A stretch of 5,831 nucleotides of DNA from Pseudomonadota bacterium (GCA_021807975.1 JAKBCJ010000312.1:1-5831); one strand, 5' to 3'. Positions 1-5,831 are shown, counted from the stretch's first letter. Numbers and translations are program-made. Notes: generated from the letters alone by a model not told the origin.

Positions 1-149
1 TCCAGGCCGGCGCTGGTGTCGTCTCGGATTCCGTGGCCGAAGCCGAATTCGAGGAAACCCGGCAGAAGGCTCGGGCACTGGTGCGTGCGGCGGAAGAAGC
101 GGTCCGGTTCGCTGCCGGAAAGGCCGGCGGGAACGCGTCGGCGGGATAG
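1..149 (+). CDS. trpE: Anthranilate synthase component I, C-terminal end (partial)
   Basis: Only the last 48 residues are present, read from base 3 to the TAG at 147-149; the gene begins left of the window. The visible start, QAGAGVVSDSVAEAEFEETR, followed by QKARALVRA, closely matches the C-terminal end of TrpE (E. coli ends in a similar QAGAGVVLDSVP...ETRNKARA). This part of the chorismate-binding fold lies near the active site. TrpE, with the TrpG glutaminase, converts chorismate to anthranilate, the first committed step of tryptophan synthesis in the cytoplasm. The last dozen residues are a Gly/Ala-rich tail without conserved content. The next gene starts directly after the stop codon. 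PabB or another chorismate-using paralogue is possible, because only the tail is visible, but the match to TrpE is better. Confidence 0.87.
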   Translation, partial: QAGAGVVSDSVAEAEFEETRQKARALVRAAEEAVRFAAGKAGGNASAG

Positions 150-845
150 GTGTCGGGCAACCGCCCGGGTTGGTTCGGCATCGCCAGACATCGTCGCCTG
201 CTGCTTCGGCTCGTGCTGGCCCTGGTGCTGGCGGGCGGCGCAGGCTGGGTTCTGAGCCACCGCCACACGTTCAACGTGCAAGCGGTCGTGACATGGGTGG
301 CCGGTCTGGGCGCCTGGGGACCGGTGGGGTTTATCCTGCTTTATACTGCCGGCACGGTGCTGTTCTTTTCCGGCGCGCTGCTAAGCCTCGCGGGCGGTGC
401 GTTGTTCGGGCCGGTATGGGGAACGGTTTTCAATCTATCCGGCGCGGTGGCGGGTTCCACGTTGGCCTTCCTGATCGCGCGCACCTTGGGGGGCGACTGG
501 ATCGCCCAGCGCATGGGCGGGCGGTTAAAGCGGATGATCGACGGTGTGGAGGCCGAGGGTTGGCGCTTCGTCGCACTGACCCGGCTGGTGCCGCTGGTTC
601 CGTTCAATCTGCTGAATTATGCGCTGGGCCTGACCCGCATACCGCTGGCCTCCTACGTGCTCGCCTCGGCGGTCTGCATGCTGCCGGGTGCTATCGCCTT
701 CACCTGGCTTGGCTATGCCGGGCGGTCGGCGGCGACGGGGGACGCCTCGGCGCTGCGTTACGGCCTGTTCGGGCTTGGTGCGTTGGCAGCGATTGCCTTT
801 CTGCCCCGGCTGGTCCGCCGCTTCCGCGCCCGGGCGGCGGAGTGA
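150..845 (+). CDS. TVP38/TMEM64 family membrane protein (DedA-like, SNARE-associated domain)
   Basis: A 231-residue integral inner-membrane protein. Hydrophobic segments lie at about residues 17-36, 56-82, 94-112, 163-188 and 203-220. Family hallmarks are the re-entrant-like stretch LAGGALFGPVWG (80-91), the small-residue helix with AGSTLAFLIAR (101-111), and RLVPLVPFNLLNYALGLT (145-162), the signature of the SNARE-associated/VTT domain. Length is normal for bacterial members. Family members are linked to lipid scrambling or transport and membrane homeostasis; the role of this one is unknown. The start is GTG, directly after the trpE stop and in the same frame, with only a weak purine-rich GGCGGGA upstream, so translation probably depends on coupling to trpE. 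Later in-frame GTG codons (V22, V26) would remove part of the first hydrophobic segment. The C-terminus is Arg-rich (RLVRRFRARAAE-like), probably cytoplasmic. Confidence 0.85.
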   Translation: MSGNRPGWFGIARHRRLLLRLVLALVLAGGAGWVLSHRHTFNVQAVVTWVAGLGAWGPVGFILLYTAGTVLFFSGALLSLAGGALFGPVWGTVFNLSGAVAGSTLAFLIARTLGGDWIAQRMGGRLKRMIDGVEAEGWRFVALTRLVPLVPFNLLNYALGLTRIPLASYVLASAVCMLPGAIAFTWLGYAGRSAATGDASALRYGLFGLGALAAIAFLPRLVRRFRARAAE

Positions 846-860
846 CCCGACGCGGGGTCA
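843..860. repeat. Inverted repeat enclosing two convergent stop codons
   Basis: TGACCC (843-848) and GGGTCA (855-860) are perfect 6-base arms around the loop GACGCG. The left arm begins with the TGA stop of the TVP38 gene. The right arm ends with TCA, the complement of the TGA stop of the crotonase-like gene. A hairpin would form in transcripts from either side and could mark the shared end of both genes. No T-tract follows on either strand, so it is not a canonical intrinsic terminator. Confidence 0.4.
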
Positions 861-1775
861 GAATTCGCCGCCGCGGTATGCCTCATCCAGCCGCTTCGCA
901 TCGTCTTCCGACAGATCGGGCCATGGTTCGCCGCGCTTACGCAACGTCCCGGTAAAATTCGCCGGCCGTTTCGCATTGAACGCCGCTCGGCCTTCCTCCG
1001 CATCCATCGTCGTCTGGATCAGCATGTTGTTCATCATGTTCTGCACGTGCCACGCTTGATCATCGGGCAACTGGCCGAATCGGATGACGAATTCTTTCAT
1101 CATGCGCACCGCCGCTGGCGGCAGGGTGCAGATATGCCGAGCGAGGGCCTCGGCGCGGGACATGAGTTCGGCGTGGGGGACGATTTCGTTGATCAGACCG
1201 ACGCGCAGGGCCTCCGGCGCATCGAAGGCTTCGTCGGTCAGCAGGATTTTCATCGCATCGACGTAACGAAGCTGCTTGACCAGCATGGCCGGCCCGGGGC
1301 CGTTGCCGACCCAGCCCTGGGTCAGCAGACCGAACTTGAAGCGGGCATTCTCCGCACTGGCGATGCGAATGTCGGTAGAGGTCAGCAGCATGTACATCCC
1401 CGCCCCGGCCGCCCAGCCATTGATGGCGGCGATCACCGGCTTCCAGACGCGCGGGTAATGATCGCCCATGCGGCCATCGACGCCGGTTTTCTGCCCATGC
1501 ACGGTGCCCGCCAGCGGCCAGAAGATGCGCTGGGTGCGAAGGTATTCGCGGTCCTCGGCGGTCAGGTCGGGACGCGGTGCGAGGTTGTGGCCGCCGCAGA
1601 AATGCCGGTCGCCCTTGCCGGTGACAATGGCGCAACGGATATCGCGGTCCTCCCACAAATCGATCCATGCTTCGGAGATCGCGTCGGAGGTCGGTTTGTC
1701 GAGGATGTTGGCCTTGGCCGGATTGTTCAGGGTGATGTAGGCGACCCCGTCGCGCTTTTCGTAGTCTATGGGCAT
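858..1775 (-). CDS. Crotonase-superfamily (enoyl-CoA hydratase/isomerase-like) protein without the hydratase glutamates
   Basis: A 305-residue protein starting MPIDYEKRDGVAYITLNNPA, a typical crotonase N-terminus. FCGGHNL (59-65) matches the first oxyanion-hole loop (usually FCAGAD.), and AAINGWAAGAG (116-126) matches the second. The family binds acyl-CoA thioesters and stabilises an enolate; members include hydratases, isomerases, dehalogenases, decarboxylases and hydrolases. By motif alignment with rat mitochondrial hydratase, catalytic Glu144 falls on Tyr128 and Glu164 on Leu150, so simple 2-enoyl-CoA hydration is unlikely. The stretch between the two oxyanion loops (about 66-112) is longer than usual and rich in charged and aromatic residues. 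The C-terminal part has EGRAAFNAKRPANFTG (261-276), common in the family. The ATG at 1773-1775 was chosen because AGGAA lies 8 bases upstream; a longer version from 1841 has no ribosome site and adds a non-homologous tail. It stands alone, convergent with the TVP38 gene and divergent from the ATP-grasp gene. The exact reaction and substrate are unknown. Confidence 0.85.
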   Translation of the reverse strand: MPIDYEKRDGVAYITLNNPAKANILDKPTSDAISEAWIDLWEDRDIRCAIVTGKGDRHFCGGHNLAPRPDLTAEDREYLRTQRIFWPLAGTVHGQKTGVDGRMGDHYPRVWKPVIAAINGWAAGAGMYMLLTSTDIRIASAENARFKFGLLTQGWVGNGPGPAMLVKQLRYVDAMKILLTDEAFDAPEALRVGLINEIVPHAELMSRAEALARHICTLPPAAVRMMKEFVIRFGQLPDDQAWHVQNMMNNMLIQTTMDAEEGRAAFNAKRPANFTGTLRKRGEPWPDLSEDDAKRLDEAYRGGEF

Positions 1776-1783
1776 GGACCGGG

Positions 1784-1788
1784 TTCCT
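1784..1788 (-). promoter_or_regulatory. Ribosome binding site of the crotonase-like gene
   Basis: AGGAA on the minus strand, 8 bases before the ATG at 1775. It decides the start in favour of MPIDYEK over the upstream in-frame ATG at 1841, which has no such motif. Confidence 0.6.
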
Positions 1789-1808
1789 GCTGAGGCTGTG
1801 TTGGCGGC

Positions 1809-1838
1809 ATCGTAGGGTTGGACGGGTTTCGGGGGCAA
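1809..1838 (-). promoter_or_regulatory. Possible promoter of the crotonase-like gene (weak)
   Basis: On the minus strand, TTGCCC (1838-1833) and TACGAT (1814-1809) are separated by 18 bases, each matching 4 of 6 sigma70 consensus positions. The distance to the ATG at 1775 is plausible for a short leader. In GC-rich DNA such matches are common by chance. Confidence 0.2.
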
Positions 1839-1849
1839 CATCGGGCGGC

Positions 1850-1872
1850 CCGTTAACGGTTGGTTAACCGTT
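1850..1872. promoter_or_regulatory. Nested palindromes, candidate operator in the divergent intergenic region
   Basis: Three overlapping symmetries occur here. CCGTTAACGG (1850-1859) is a perfect 10-base palindrome. GGTTAACC (1862-1869) is a perfect 8-base palindrome. AACGGTT (1855-1861) and AACCGTT (1866-1872) form a 7-base inverted repeat around GGTT. The two GTTAAC cores are 11 bases apart centre to centre, about one helical turn, as expected for two dimer sites on one face of the DNA. The element lies 40-62 bases upstream of the ATP-grasp start and 75 or more bases upstream of the crotonase-like start, in an AT-richer patch of otherwise GC-rich DNA. A weak promoter-like pair for the + gene, TTAACG (1853-1858) and TGTCAT (1876-1881) with a 17-base spacer, overlaps it. 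Which regulator binds is not known. The rest of the 1776-1911 gap holds only the ribosome sites and the weak promoter match. Confidence 0.45.
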
Positions 1873-1900
1873 GGGTGTCATGCTGGATGGGCACACGATC

Positions 1901-1906
1901 AGGAGG
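1901..1906 (+). promoter_or_regulatory. Strong Shine-Dalgarno of the ATP-grasp gene
   Basis: A perfect AGGAGG five bases before the ATG at 1912. It fixes the start and is the strongest ribosome site I could see in the window. Confidence 0.8.
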
Positions 1907-1911
1907 CCGCC

Positions 1912-3306
1912 ATGACAGTTTTAGATCGTTACCGGGGCGGATTTAGTAGTGGCGATGAAATAACCGCCCCCATGGACGCAGGGTCGGCAGAGACCGCCAT
2001 GACGATGAGAGGCCGTTATTCAGACGATTCGCTGCTTTCGCCGCGGTTCTTAAGCAGTTCCATGACCCCGCCTTGCGTGCTTGGAACGGCGGACCTGACC
2101 ACGTTCGCGTATCAGGGAAACGGGCCGGACCAGATTCTGCGCCGCATTACCGATTATCACGACGCGCAGGGCCATAAGGCGGCGCGGTGTTACGACATGG
2201 CGGTGGCCTGCCAGCTCGACTTCCGACGGGCGGATGGACTGCAAAACCTGAATGCCGCGCTGCAAAGTTGCGAGGTGTTCCGGATCGCGGGCGGTGATAC
2301 CCGGCCGGGCGTGCTGCGCCTGCTGGCACTGATGGCGCCCGGCGACCTGATGACCAACACGCCGCTGGATTTCCTGACCAACCATCTGAACGTGCGGCTG
2401 GATTTGCTCTACCTGGTGCCGGATCGGCCGTTGCCGGCGACCATCCCCGATCATGACATCGCGTTCTTCGCGGTTGGGGAAACGACGCCGGAGAGTTTAG
2501 CCCGGCTGAACCGGTTGTTCGCCGCATGGCCCGGGCCGGTGCTGAACAACCCCCGGTTCCTGCCGGCGATGCAGCGCGATACGTTGTCGCGGTCCCTGTC
2601 GGGCATTCCGGAGATTCGCAGTCCTGCCGTCGTGTCGGTAACGCGGCGCGATTTGGAATCCGGCGCCGCGCCGGGGTTCGGCTACCCATGTCTGATCCGC
2701 CCGCTAGGGTCCCACGCCGGTGCCGGACTGGCCCGCCTGGAGAACGAAGATGACCCGGGCGAATACTTGCGCTCATCCTCCGCCCGGGCGTTTTATCTGA
2801 CCGAATTCGAGGATTACCGCGGGGCGGACGGGCTGTACCGGAAATACCGCATCGCCTTCGTCGGTGGAAAACCGTTTCTGTGTCACATGGCGGTTTCCGA
2901 ACACTGGATGGTTCATTACCTGAACGCCGGGATGACGGAATCTGCATCCAAACGCGACCAGGAAGCCGCCGCGATGGCCGGATTCGACAGCGGCTTCGGC
3001 CAGCGGCATGCGGCCGCATTCGCGGCCCTGCATGAACGGCTGGGGTTCGATGTTTACTCGATCGATTGCGGCGAGACCCGCGACGGCCGGCTGCTGATGT
3101 TCGAGGCTGATACCGCGGCGATTATTCATCTGATGGATCCGCCGGATCTGTTTCCTTACAAACAGCCGCAAATGCGCCGCGTATTCGATGCGTTCGGGGA
3201 CCTGCTCCGGCGGCAGGTTCGCGGTAACGACGATGATCGGGGTCCGGTCCCGGGGCCAGGCGGGATCGCAAGGACGGTTCTTTTTGCCGCGGATACGCAC
3301 CGGTAA
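1912..3306 (+). CDS. ATP-grasp (RimK/glutathione-synthase-like) domain protein of unknown substrate
   Basis: A 464-residue soluble protein without a signal peptide or membrane segments. Residues 1-60 are low in conserved content. Residues 75-125 (ITDYHDAQGHKAARCYDMAV ... NAALQSCEVFRI) look helical and may be a degenerate TPR-like unit. Residues 135-245 resemble a pre-ATP-grasp domain (LLYLVPDRPLP, DHDIAFFAVGE, GPVLNNPRFLPAMQRDTLS, LSGIPEIRSPAV). The ATP-grasp part follows: YPCLIRPLGSHAGAGLARL (258-276) is the glycine-rich ATP loop, FYLTEFEDY (294-302) the adenine hinge, YRKYRIAFVGGKPF (309-322) the next core strands, and SIDCGETRDGRLLMFEAD (383-400) the metal-binding strand. The usual Lys of the ATP loop appears as Arg263 and the usual Glu-x-Asn as Glu398-x-Asp400. 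The block HWMVHYLNAGM (331-341) and LFPYKQPQMRRVF (413-425) look family-specific; from memory, similar blocks occur at the C-terminus of proteobacterial TPR proteins. ATP-grasp enzymes usually join a carboxylate to an amine or thiol through an acyl-phosphate. The substrate is unknown and no ligase partner lies nearby. The last 28 residues (RGNDDDRG...) form a probably disordered tail. The gene stands alone, convergent with the TRAP operon. Confidence 0.72.
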   Translation: MTVLDRYRGGFSSGDEITAPMDAGSAETAMTMRGRYSDDSLLSPRFLSSSMTPPCVLGTADLTTFAYQGNGPDQILRRITDYHDAQGHKAARCYDMAVACQLDFRRADGLQNLNAALQSCEVFRIAGGDTRPGVLRLLALMAPGDLMTNTPLDFLTNHLNVRLDLLYLVPDRPLPATIPDHDIAFFAVGETTPESLARLNRLFAAWPGPVLNNPRFLPAMQRDTLSRSLSGIPEIRSPAVVSVTRRDLESGAAPGFGYPCLIRPLGSHAGAGLARLENEDDPGEYLRSSSARAFYLTEFEDYRGADGLYRKYRIAFVGGKPFLCHMAVSEHWMVHYLNAGMTESASKRDQEAAAMAGFDSGFGQRHAAAFAALHERLGFDVYSIDCGETRDGRLLMFEADTAAIIHLMDPPDLFPYKQPQMRRVFDAFGDLLRRQVRGNDDDRGPVPGPGGIARTVLFAADTHR

Positions 3307-3335
3307 ACGCCGATGAACCCGGCGGCAACCGGTCG

Positions 3336-3351
3336 CCCGCGGCATCGCGGG
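3336..3351. terminator. Hairpin between convergent genes, possible terminator
   Basis: CCCGCG (3336-3341) and CGCGGG (3346-3351) pair perfectly around the loop GCAT. The hairpin lies 29 bases after the ATP-grasp stop and about 30 bases beyond the dctM stop on the other strand, so it could act for both. No T-run follows the stem on either strand, which lowers confidence in intrinsic termination. The rest of the 74-base gap shows only a small CAAGC-C-GCTTG symmetry (3355-3365). Confidence 0.35.
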
Positions 3352-3380
3352 AAGCAAGCCGCTTGGAAAAACGGGTGCTT

Positions 3381-4670
3381 TCAGCTTGGAACCAGTCCCG
3401 GAAACACCGCGATCAAGGCCAGCACCCCGGCCATGATGAACACATAAGGCAGCGTGCCCATCACGATCCGCCGCAACGGCACATCGGGCGCCACGCTCTG
3501 CACCACGAACAGATTGAGCCCTACCGGCGGATGGATCAGCGCCATCTCCATATTGATCACCACTATGACCCCGAACCAGATCAGGTTCCAGTGAAACGCC
3601 TGCACGACAGGGATCAGGACCGGCATGGTCACCACGATGATCGCGATCGTCTCCATGAAGCAGCCGAGGAAGATCAGCAGCAGATTGATGGAGATGAACA
3701 GCAGCCATGGCGCCACATGCGCCTGTACCACCGTGTGGGTCAGCTCGGACGCCACCTGACTGGTGGTCATCACGTAGCCGAACACGATGGCCGACGCGAT
3801 CACCGACAGGATCATGGCGCTGTTCTGCGCCGCCGTGACCAGTATCTGCCGGAACCTGGTCCAATGCAGTTCACGATACACCACCCCGGCCAGAAACAGG
3901 CTGGCGACGATGCCGAACGACGCCGCTTCCTGCGGCGTGGCGATGCCGAGATAGAGCGAACCGAGAATAATGGCGATCAACAGAGCGAACGGCCCGATGT
4001 CCCGCAACGCCCCCACCCGCTCCCGGAATGAAGCAAGCTGGCGCGGCGCTGCGACAGGCCTGCCCCGGTTTTTGCCGCGCAAAGCCAGCACGATCTGAAA
4101 CAGCGAGAACGCCACGATCATGATCAGCCCCGGCACCAGCGTGGCGACGAACAGCTTACCGATCGATTGTTCGGCAATAATGCTGTAAACGATCAGCGGA
4201 ATACTTGGCGGCAGCAGAATACCCAGCGTGCCGCCGCCGGCCACCGCCCCGCAGGCCCGCGCCTCCGGAATGTCGTGCCGGCGCATTTCAGCGATGGCGA
4301 ACCCGCCTATCGCCGCCGCGGTCGCCACCGAGGACCCGGACACCGCCGCCATCACCCCGCAGGCCGCCGTGGTCGCTACCACCAGCCCGCCGGGCAGCCC
4401 ATCGAGTATCGTCGCCAACGCGCTGTAAAGCCGCGCCCCCATCCCCGAAGCCGCCACGATAGCGCCCATGAACATGAACATCGGCACCGAGGTCAGCGTG
4501 AAGGTGGTCACCGAACTCCAGTAGGTGTTGGCGAGCATCGACAGCCCATCGAGCCCGCCGCCGGTCAGCGCCAGCACGGACATCGCCACGAACAACAAGG
4601 CAAAGGCGATCGGAACGCCCAGAGACAGCAAGCCCAGCAAGCCGCCAAACATACCAAGACCGATAAGCAC
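3381..4670 (-). CDS. dctM: TRAP transporter large permease subunit (DctM family)
   Basis: A 429-residue, very hydrophobic inner-membrane protein of normal family length, with about 12 membrane segments. It is the ion-coupled transport channel of a tripartite ATP-independent periplasmic transporter, working with DctQ and the DctP binding protein. Family signatures are SVPMFMFMGAIVAASGM (61-77), AAVSGSSVATAAAIGGFAI (108-126), GGGTLGILLPPSIPLIVYSI (145-164), ATPQEAASFG (244-253) and HPPVGLNLFVV (380-390). Known DctM proteins use the sodium gradient, or in some cases protons, to drive uptake. The start is GTG at 4670-4668, 9 bases after the dctQ stop. AGGG (4681-4678) overlaps that stop and leaves 7 bases to the GTG, so translation is probably coupled. 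The next Met is residue 7 and has no better site. The substrate cannot be read from the permease. Confidence 0.95.
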   Translation of the reverse strand: MLIGLGMFGGLLGLLSLGVPIAFALLFVAMSVLALTGGGLDGLSMLANTYWSSVTTFTLTSVPMFMFMGAIVAASGMGARLYSALATILDGLPGGLVVATTAACGVMAAVSGSSVATAAAIGGFAIAEMRRHDIPEARACGAVAGGGTLGILLPPSIPLIVYSIIAEQSIGKLFVATLVPGLIMIVAFSLFQIVLALRGKNRGRPVAAPRQLASFRERVGALRDIGPFALLIAIILGSLYLGIATPQEAASFGIVASLFLAGVVYRELHWTRFRQILVTAAQNSAMILSVIASAIVFGYVMTTSQVASELTHTVVQAHVAPWLLFISINLLLIFLGCFMETIAIIVVTMPVLIPVVQAFHWNLIWFGVIVVINMEMALIHPPVGLNLFVVQSVAPDVPLRRIVMGTLPYVFIMAGVLALIAVFPGLVPS

Positions 4671-4679
4671 GATATGACC

Positions 4680-5183
4680 CTACTTGCTGGCGGTGTTGTC
4701 AGGCTGAACAAGCGGCACCGCGATCCGCACGATCTGGGCAAGCGCCAGAAGAAAGCTGCCGGCGAACAGACTAAGGTAGGGAATCCACAGCGGTATCGAC
4801 AGCATCCCCCAGGAATGTTCGTTGCTGTCCCAGGCGTCCCACCAGAAATTGCCGCACAGCCACAGCAGCATGACAGAAACGAAGGCGGTGATCACGCCGG
4901 ACACCCGGGCAAGCACGCGCCGCGCCGGCAGTCCGAGGAAGTGGCCGAGTATGTCGATCTTCAGATGCCGCCCCTGCCAGGCAAGCGAGGCCATGCCGAC
5001 AAAGGCCATGTAGCCCATCAGATAGGTGGTCACGTCGGTGACCCAGACGTCGGACAAGCCGAACAACTCCCGTGCCAGCGCGCCATAGGATATCACCCCG
5101 ACGGTCAGGATGACCGCTACGCCGACCGACAGGCCGATCCAATGGAACAGCCTGTCGAGCGCCCCGACGAACCAGCCTCTCAC
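4680..5183 (-). CDS. dctQ: TRAP transporter small permease subunit (DctQ family)
   Basis: A 167-residue inner-membrane protein with four hydrophobic segments at about 14-34, 52-70, 93-115 and 131-156, the usual DctQ topology and length. Family features are the Arg-Glu after the first helix (R38-E39), the VWVTDVTTYLMGYMAFVG block (46-63), GRHLKIDIL (71-79), which matches the common GHI.VD.L motif, and IPLWIPYLSLFAGSFLLAL (130-148) near the end. DctQ binds DctM and helps the periplasmic binding protein dock. The GTG start at 5183-5181 shares GTGA with the TGA stop of dctP, so the two are translationally coupled. No strong ribosome site is visible, which fits that arrangement. Confidence 0.93.
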   Translation of the reverse strand: MRGWFVGALDRLFHWIGLSVGVAVILTVGVISYGALARELFGLSDVWVTDVTTYLMGYMAFVGMASLAWQGRHLKIDILGHFLGLPARRVLARVSGVITAFVSVMLLWLCGNFWWDAWDSNEHSWGMLSIPLWIPYLSLFAGSFLLALAQIVRIAVPLVQPDNTASK

Positions 5184-5831
5184 TTGTAAAGCGCTATGCT
5201 TTTATCGAGCAGGGCCGCGGCGCCCGGGATTTCAGCCCGGAATTTCGCGAAGCTGACCTTCTGGAACAGTTGCTGCCACTGCTTCCACTCCTCCAGCGTC
5301 ATCTTGTGGATCGCATCCCCGTGGTCGGCGAACAGTTTGGCGACCCGGGCGTCCTCCGCCTTGGCCCCATCGAACGCCTGCTGTTCCAGGCCCTGGCCCA
5401 CGTCCACCAGGATTTTCTGCTGCTCCGGCGTCAGCTTCTTCCAGGTTTTCATGCTGATGGCGATCGGCTCGATGGTGTAATAGATGCTGTAGTTCTCCGG
5501 GGAGTTATAATACTTTGCCACTTCGTACAGCCGGTACGAACCGAAGGTGCCCGAGGAGGTCCACAGCCCATCCAGCAGCCCCAACTGCAACGCGCTGTAG
5601 GTTTGCGGTGAGGCCAGCGACACGGTGCTGGCGCCTGCGCTTTGCAACGCGGCTTCCATCATCTTCCCGGCGGCGCGAACCTTTTGCCCTTTGAGGTCGT
5701 CGGGCACGTTGATCGGCTTGGATTTCGACGCCATGCCGCCGGATATCTGAATCCAGCAGAGTGTTTTGAACCCATACGCCTCCGCTTTGGCTTCCAGTTC
5801 CCGCCACGGTTCGGACTTACGGAAATCGAAC
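5180..5831 (-). CDS. dctP: TRAP transporter solute-binding protein (DctP family), partial
   Basis: The C-terminal 216 residues are present; the frame stays open to the right edge, so the N-terminus with its signal peptide (roughly the first third) lies outside. An internal Met at 5734 is not the start: in-frame coding with family-like sequence (FDFRKSEPWRELEAKAEAYG, then FKTLCWIQISGG) continues upstream of it. In the fragment, DDLKGQKVRAAG (residues 44-55) carries the conserved Arg52 that in characterised members binds the substrate carboxylate. YSALQLGLLDGLW and KLTPEQQKILVDVGQ are further family patterns. The protein would bind the substrate in the periplasm and hand it to DctQM. The preserved Arg suggests an organic acid, but the exact compound cannot be read from the sequence. 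It is the first visible gene of the dctPQM operon and ends in the GTGA overlap with dctQ. Confidence 0.92.
   Translation of the reverse strand, partial: FDFRKSEPWRELEAKAEAYGFKTLCWIQISGGMASKSKPINVPDDLKGQKVRAAGKMMEAALQSAGASTVSLASPQTYSALQLGLLDGLWTSSGTFGSYRLYEVAKYYNSPENYSIYYTIEPIAISMKTWKKLTPEQQKILVDVGQGLEQQAFDGAKAEDARVAKLFADHGDAIHKMTLEEWKQWQQLFQKVSFAKFRAEIPGAAALLDKSIALYK

Noticed and set aside
170..955. 261-codon + frame over the TVP38 gene
   Set aside because: Same-strand alternative frame with Arg/Gly/Ala-rich noise; frame 150-845 carries the TVP38 motifs and hydrophobic segments.
1047..1793. Long open frame (248 codons) on + opposite the crotonase-like gene
   Set aside because: It lies antisense to a clear crotonase family gene, has no family resemblance or ribosome site, and is expected from GC-rich codon bias.
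1773..1841. Longer N-terminus for the crotonase-like protein from the ATG at 1841
   Set aside because: The extra 22 residues do not resemble crotonases and lack a ribosome site, whereas the ATG at 1775 has AGGAA at the right distance.
2147..3019. 290-codon open frame on - opposite the ATP-grasp gene
   Set aside because: The translation is rich in Arg, Pro, Ser and Gly with no domain pattern, typical of a shadow frame; the + frame has a perfect AGGAGG and ATP-grasp motifs.
3232..3276. GC-rich symmetrical stretch near the 3' end of the ATP-grasp gene (GGTCCGGTCCCGGGGCC)
   Set aside because: It lies inside the coding frame, encodes the Gly/Pro-rich tail, and is the sort of short symmetry that GC-rich DNA gives by chance.
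2773..3864. 363-codon open frame on - spanning the 3' ends of the ATP-grasp gene and dctM
   Set aside because: It overlaps two supported genes in other frames and its translation has no recognisable domain.
4167..5189. 340-codon open frame on + across dctM and dctQ
   Set aside because: The His/Gln/Arg/Pro-rich composition is the antisense image of membrane-protein codons; dctM and dctQ are certain on the other strand.

Overview
The window is GC-rich, densely coding DNA with short intergenic gaps. It reads like a proteobacterial chromosome, most likely an alphaproteobacterium. That placement is an inference from base composition and gene families; there is no rRNA or other lineage marker here. 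I found no mobile element, CRISPR array, tRNA or rRNA.

Layout from left to right: (1) the last 48 codons of trpE (anthranilate synthase component I), followed with no intervening base by a TVP38/TMEM64 (DedA-like, SNARE-associated) membrane protein, both on +. (2) A crotonase-superfamily (enoyl-CoA hydratase-like) protein on -, convergent with the membrane protein; the two stop codons form the outer ends of one small inverted repeat. (3) A 136-base divergent intergenic region with nested GTTAAC-centred palindromes. (4) A 464-residue protein on + with a C-terminal ATP-grasp (RimK/glutathione-synthase-like) domain and no recognisable substrate. (5) A tripartite TRAP transporter operon on -, dctP (cut by the right edge), dctQ, dctM, convergent with the ATP-grasp gene.

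The TRAP genes form one tightly packed operon: dctP and dctQ share a GTGA overlap, and dctQ and dctM are 9 bases apart. They should make one sodium- or proton-coupled uptake system for an organic acid or similar solute. trpE and the TVP38 gene are probably cotranscribed, but I see no functional link. The crotonase-like gene and the ATP-grasp gene are divergent and could share the palindromic control region.

No complete novel system is evident. The least explained parts are the ATP-grasp protein, whose usual Lys and Asn positions appear to be Arg and Asp; the crotonase homologue, which lacks both hydratase glutamates; and the palindromic region between them.
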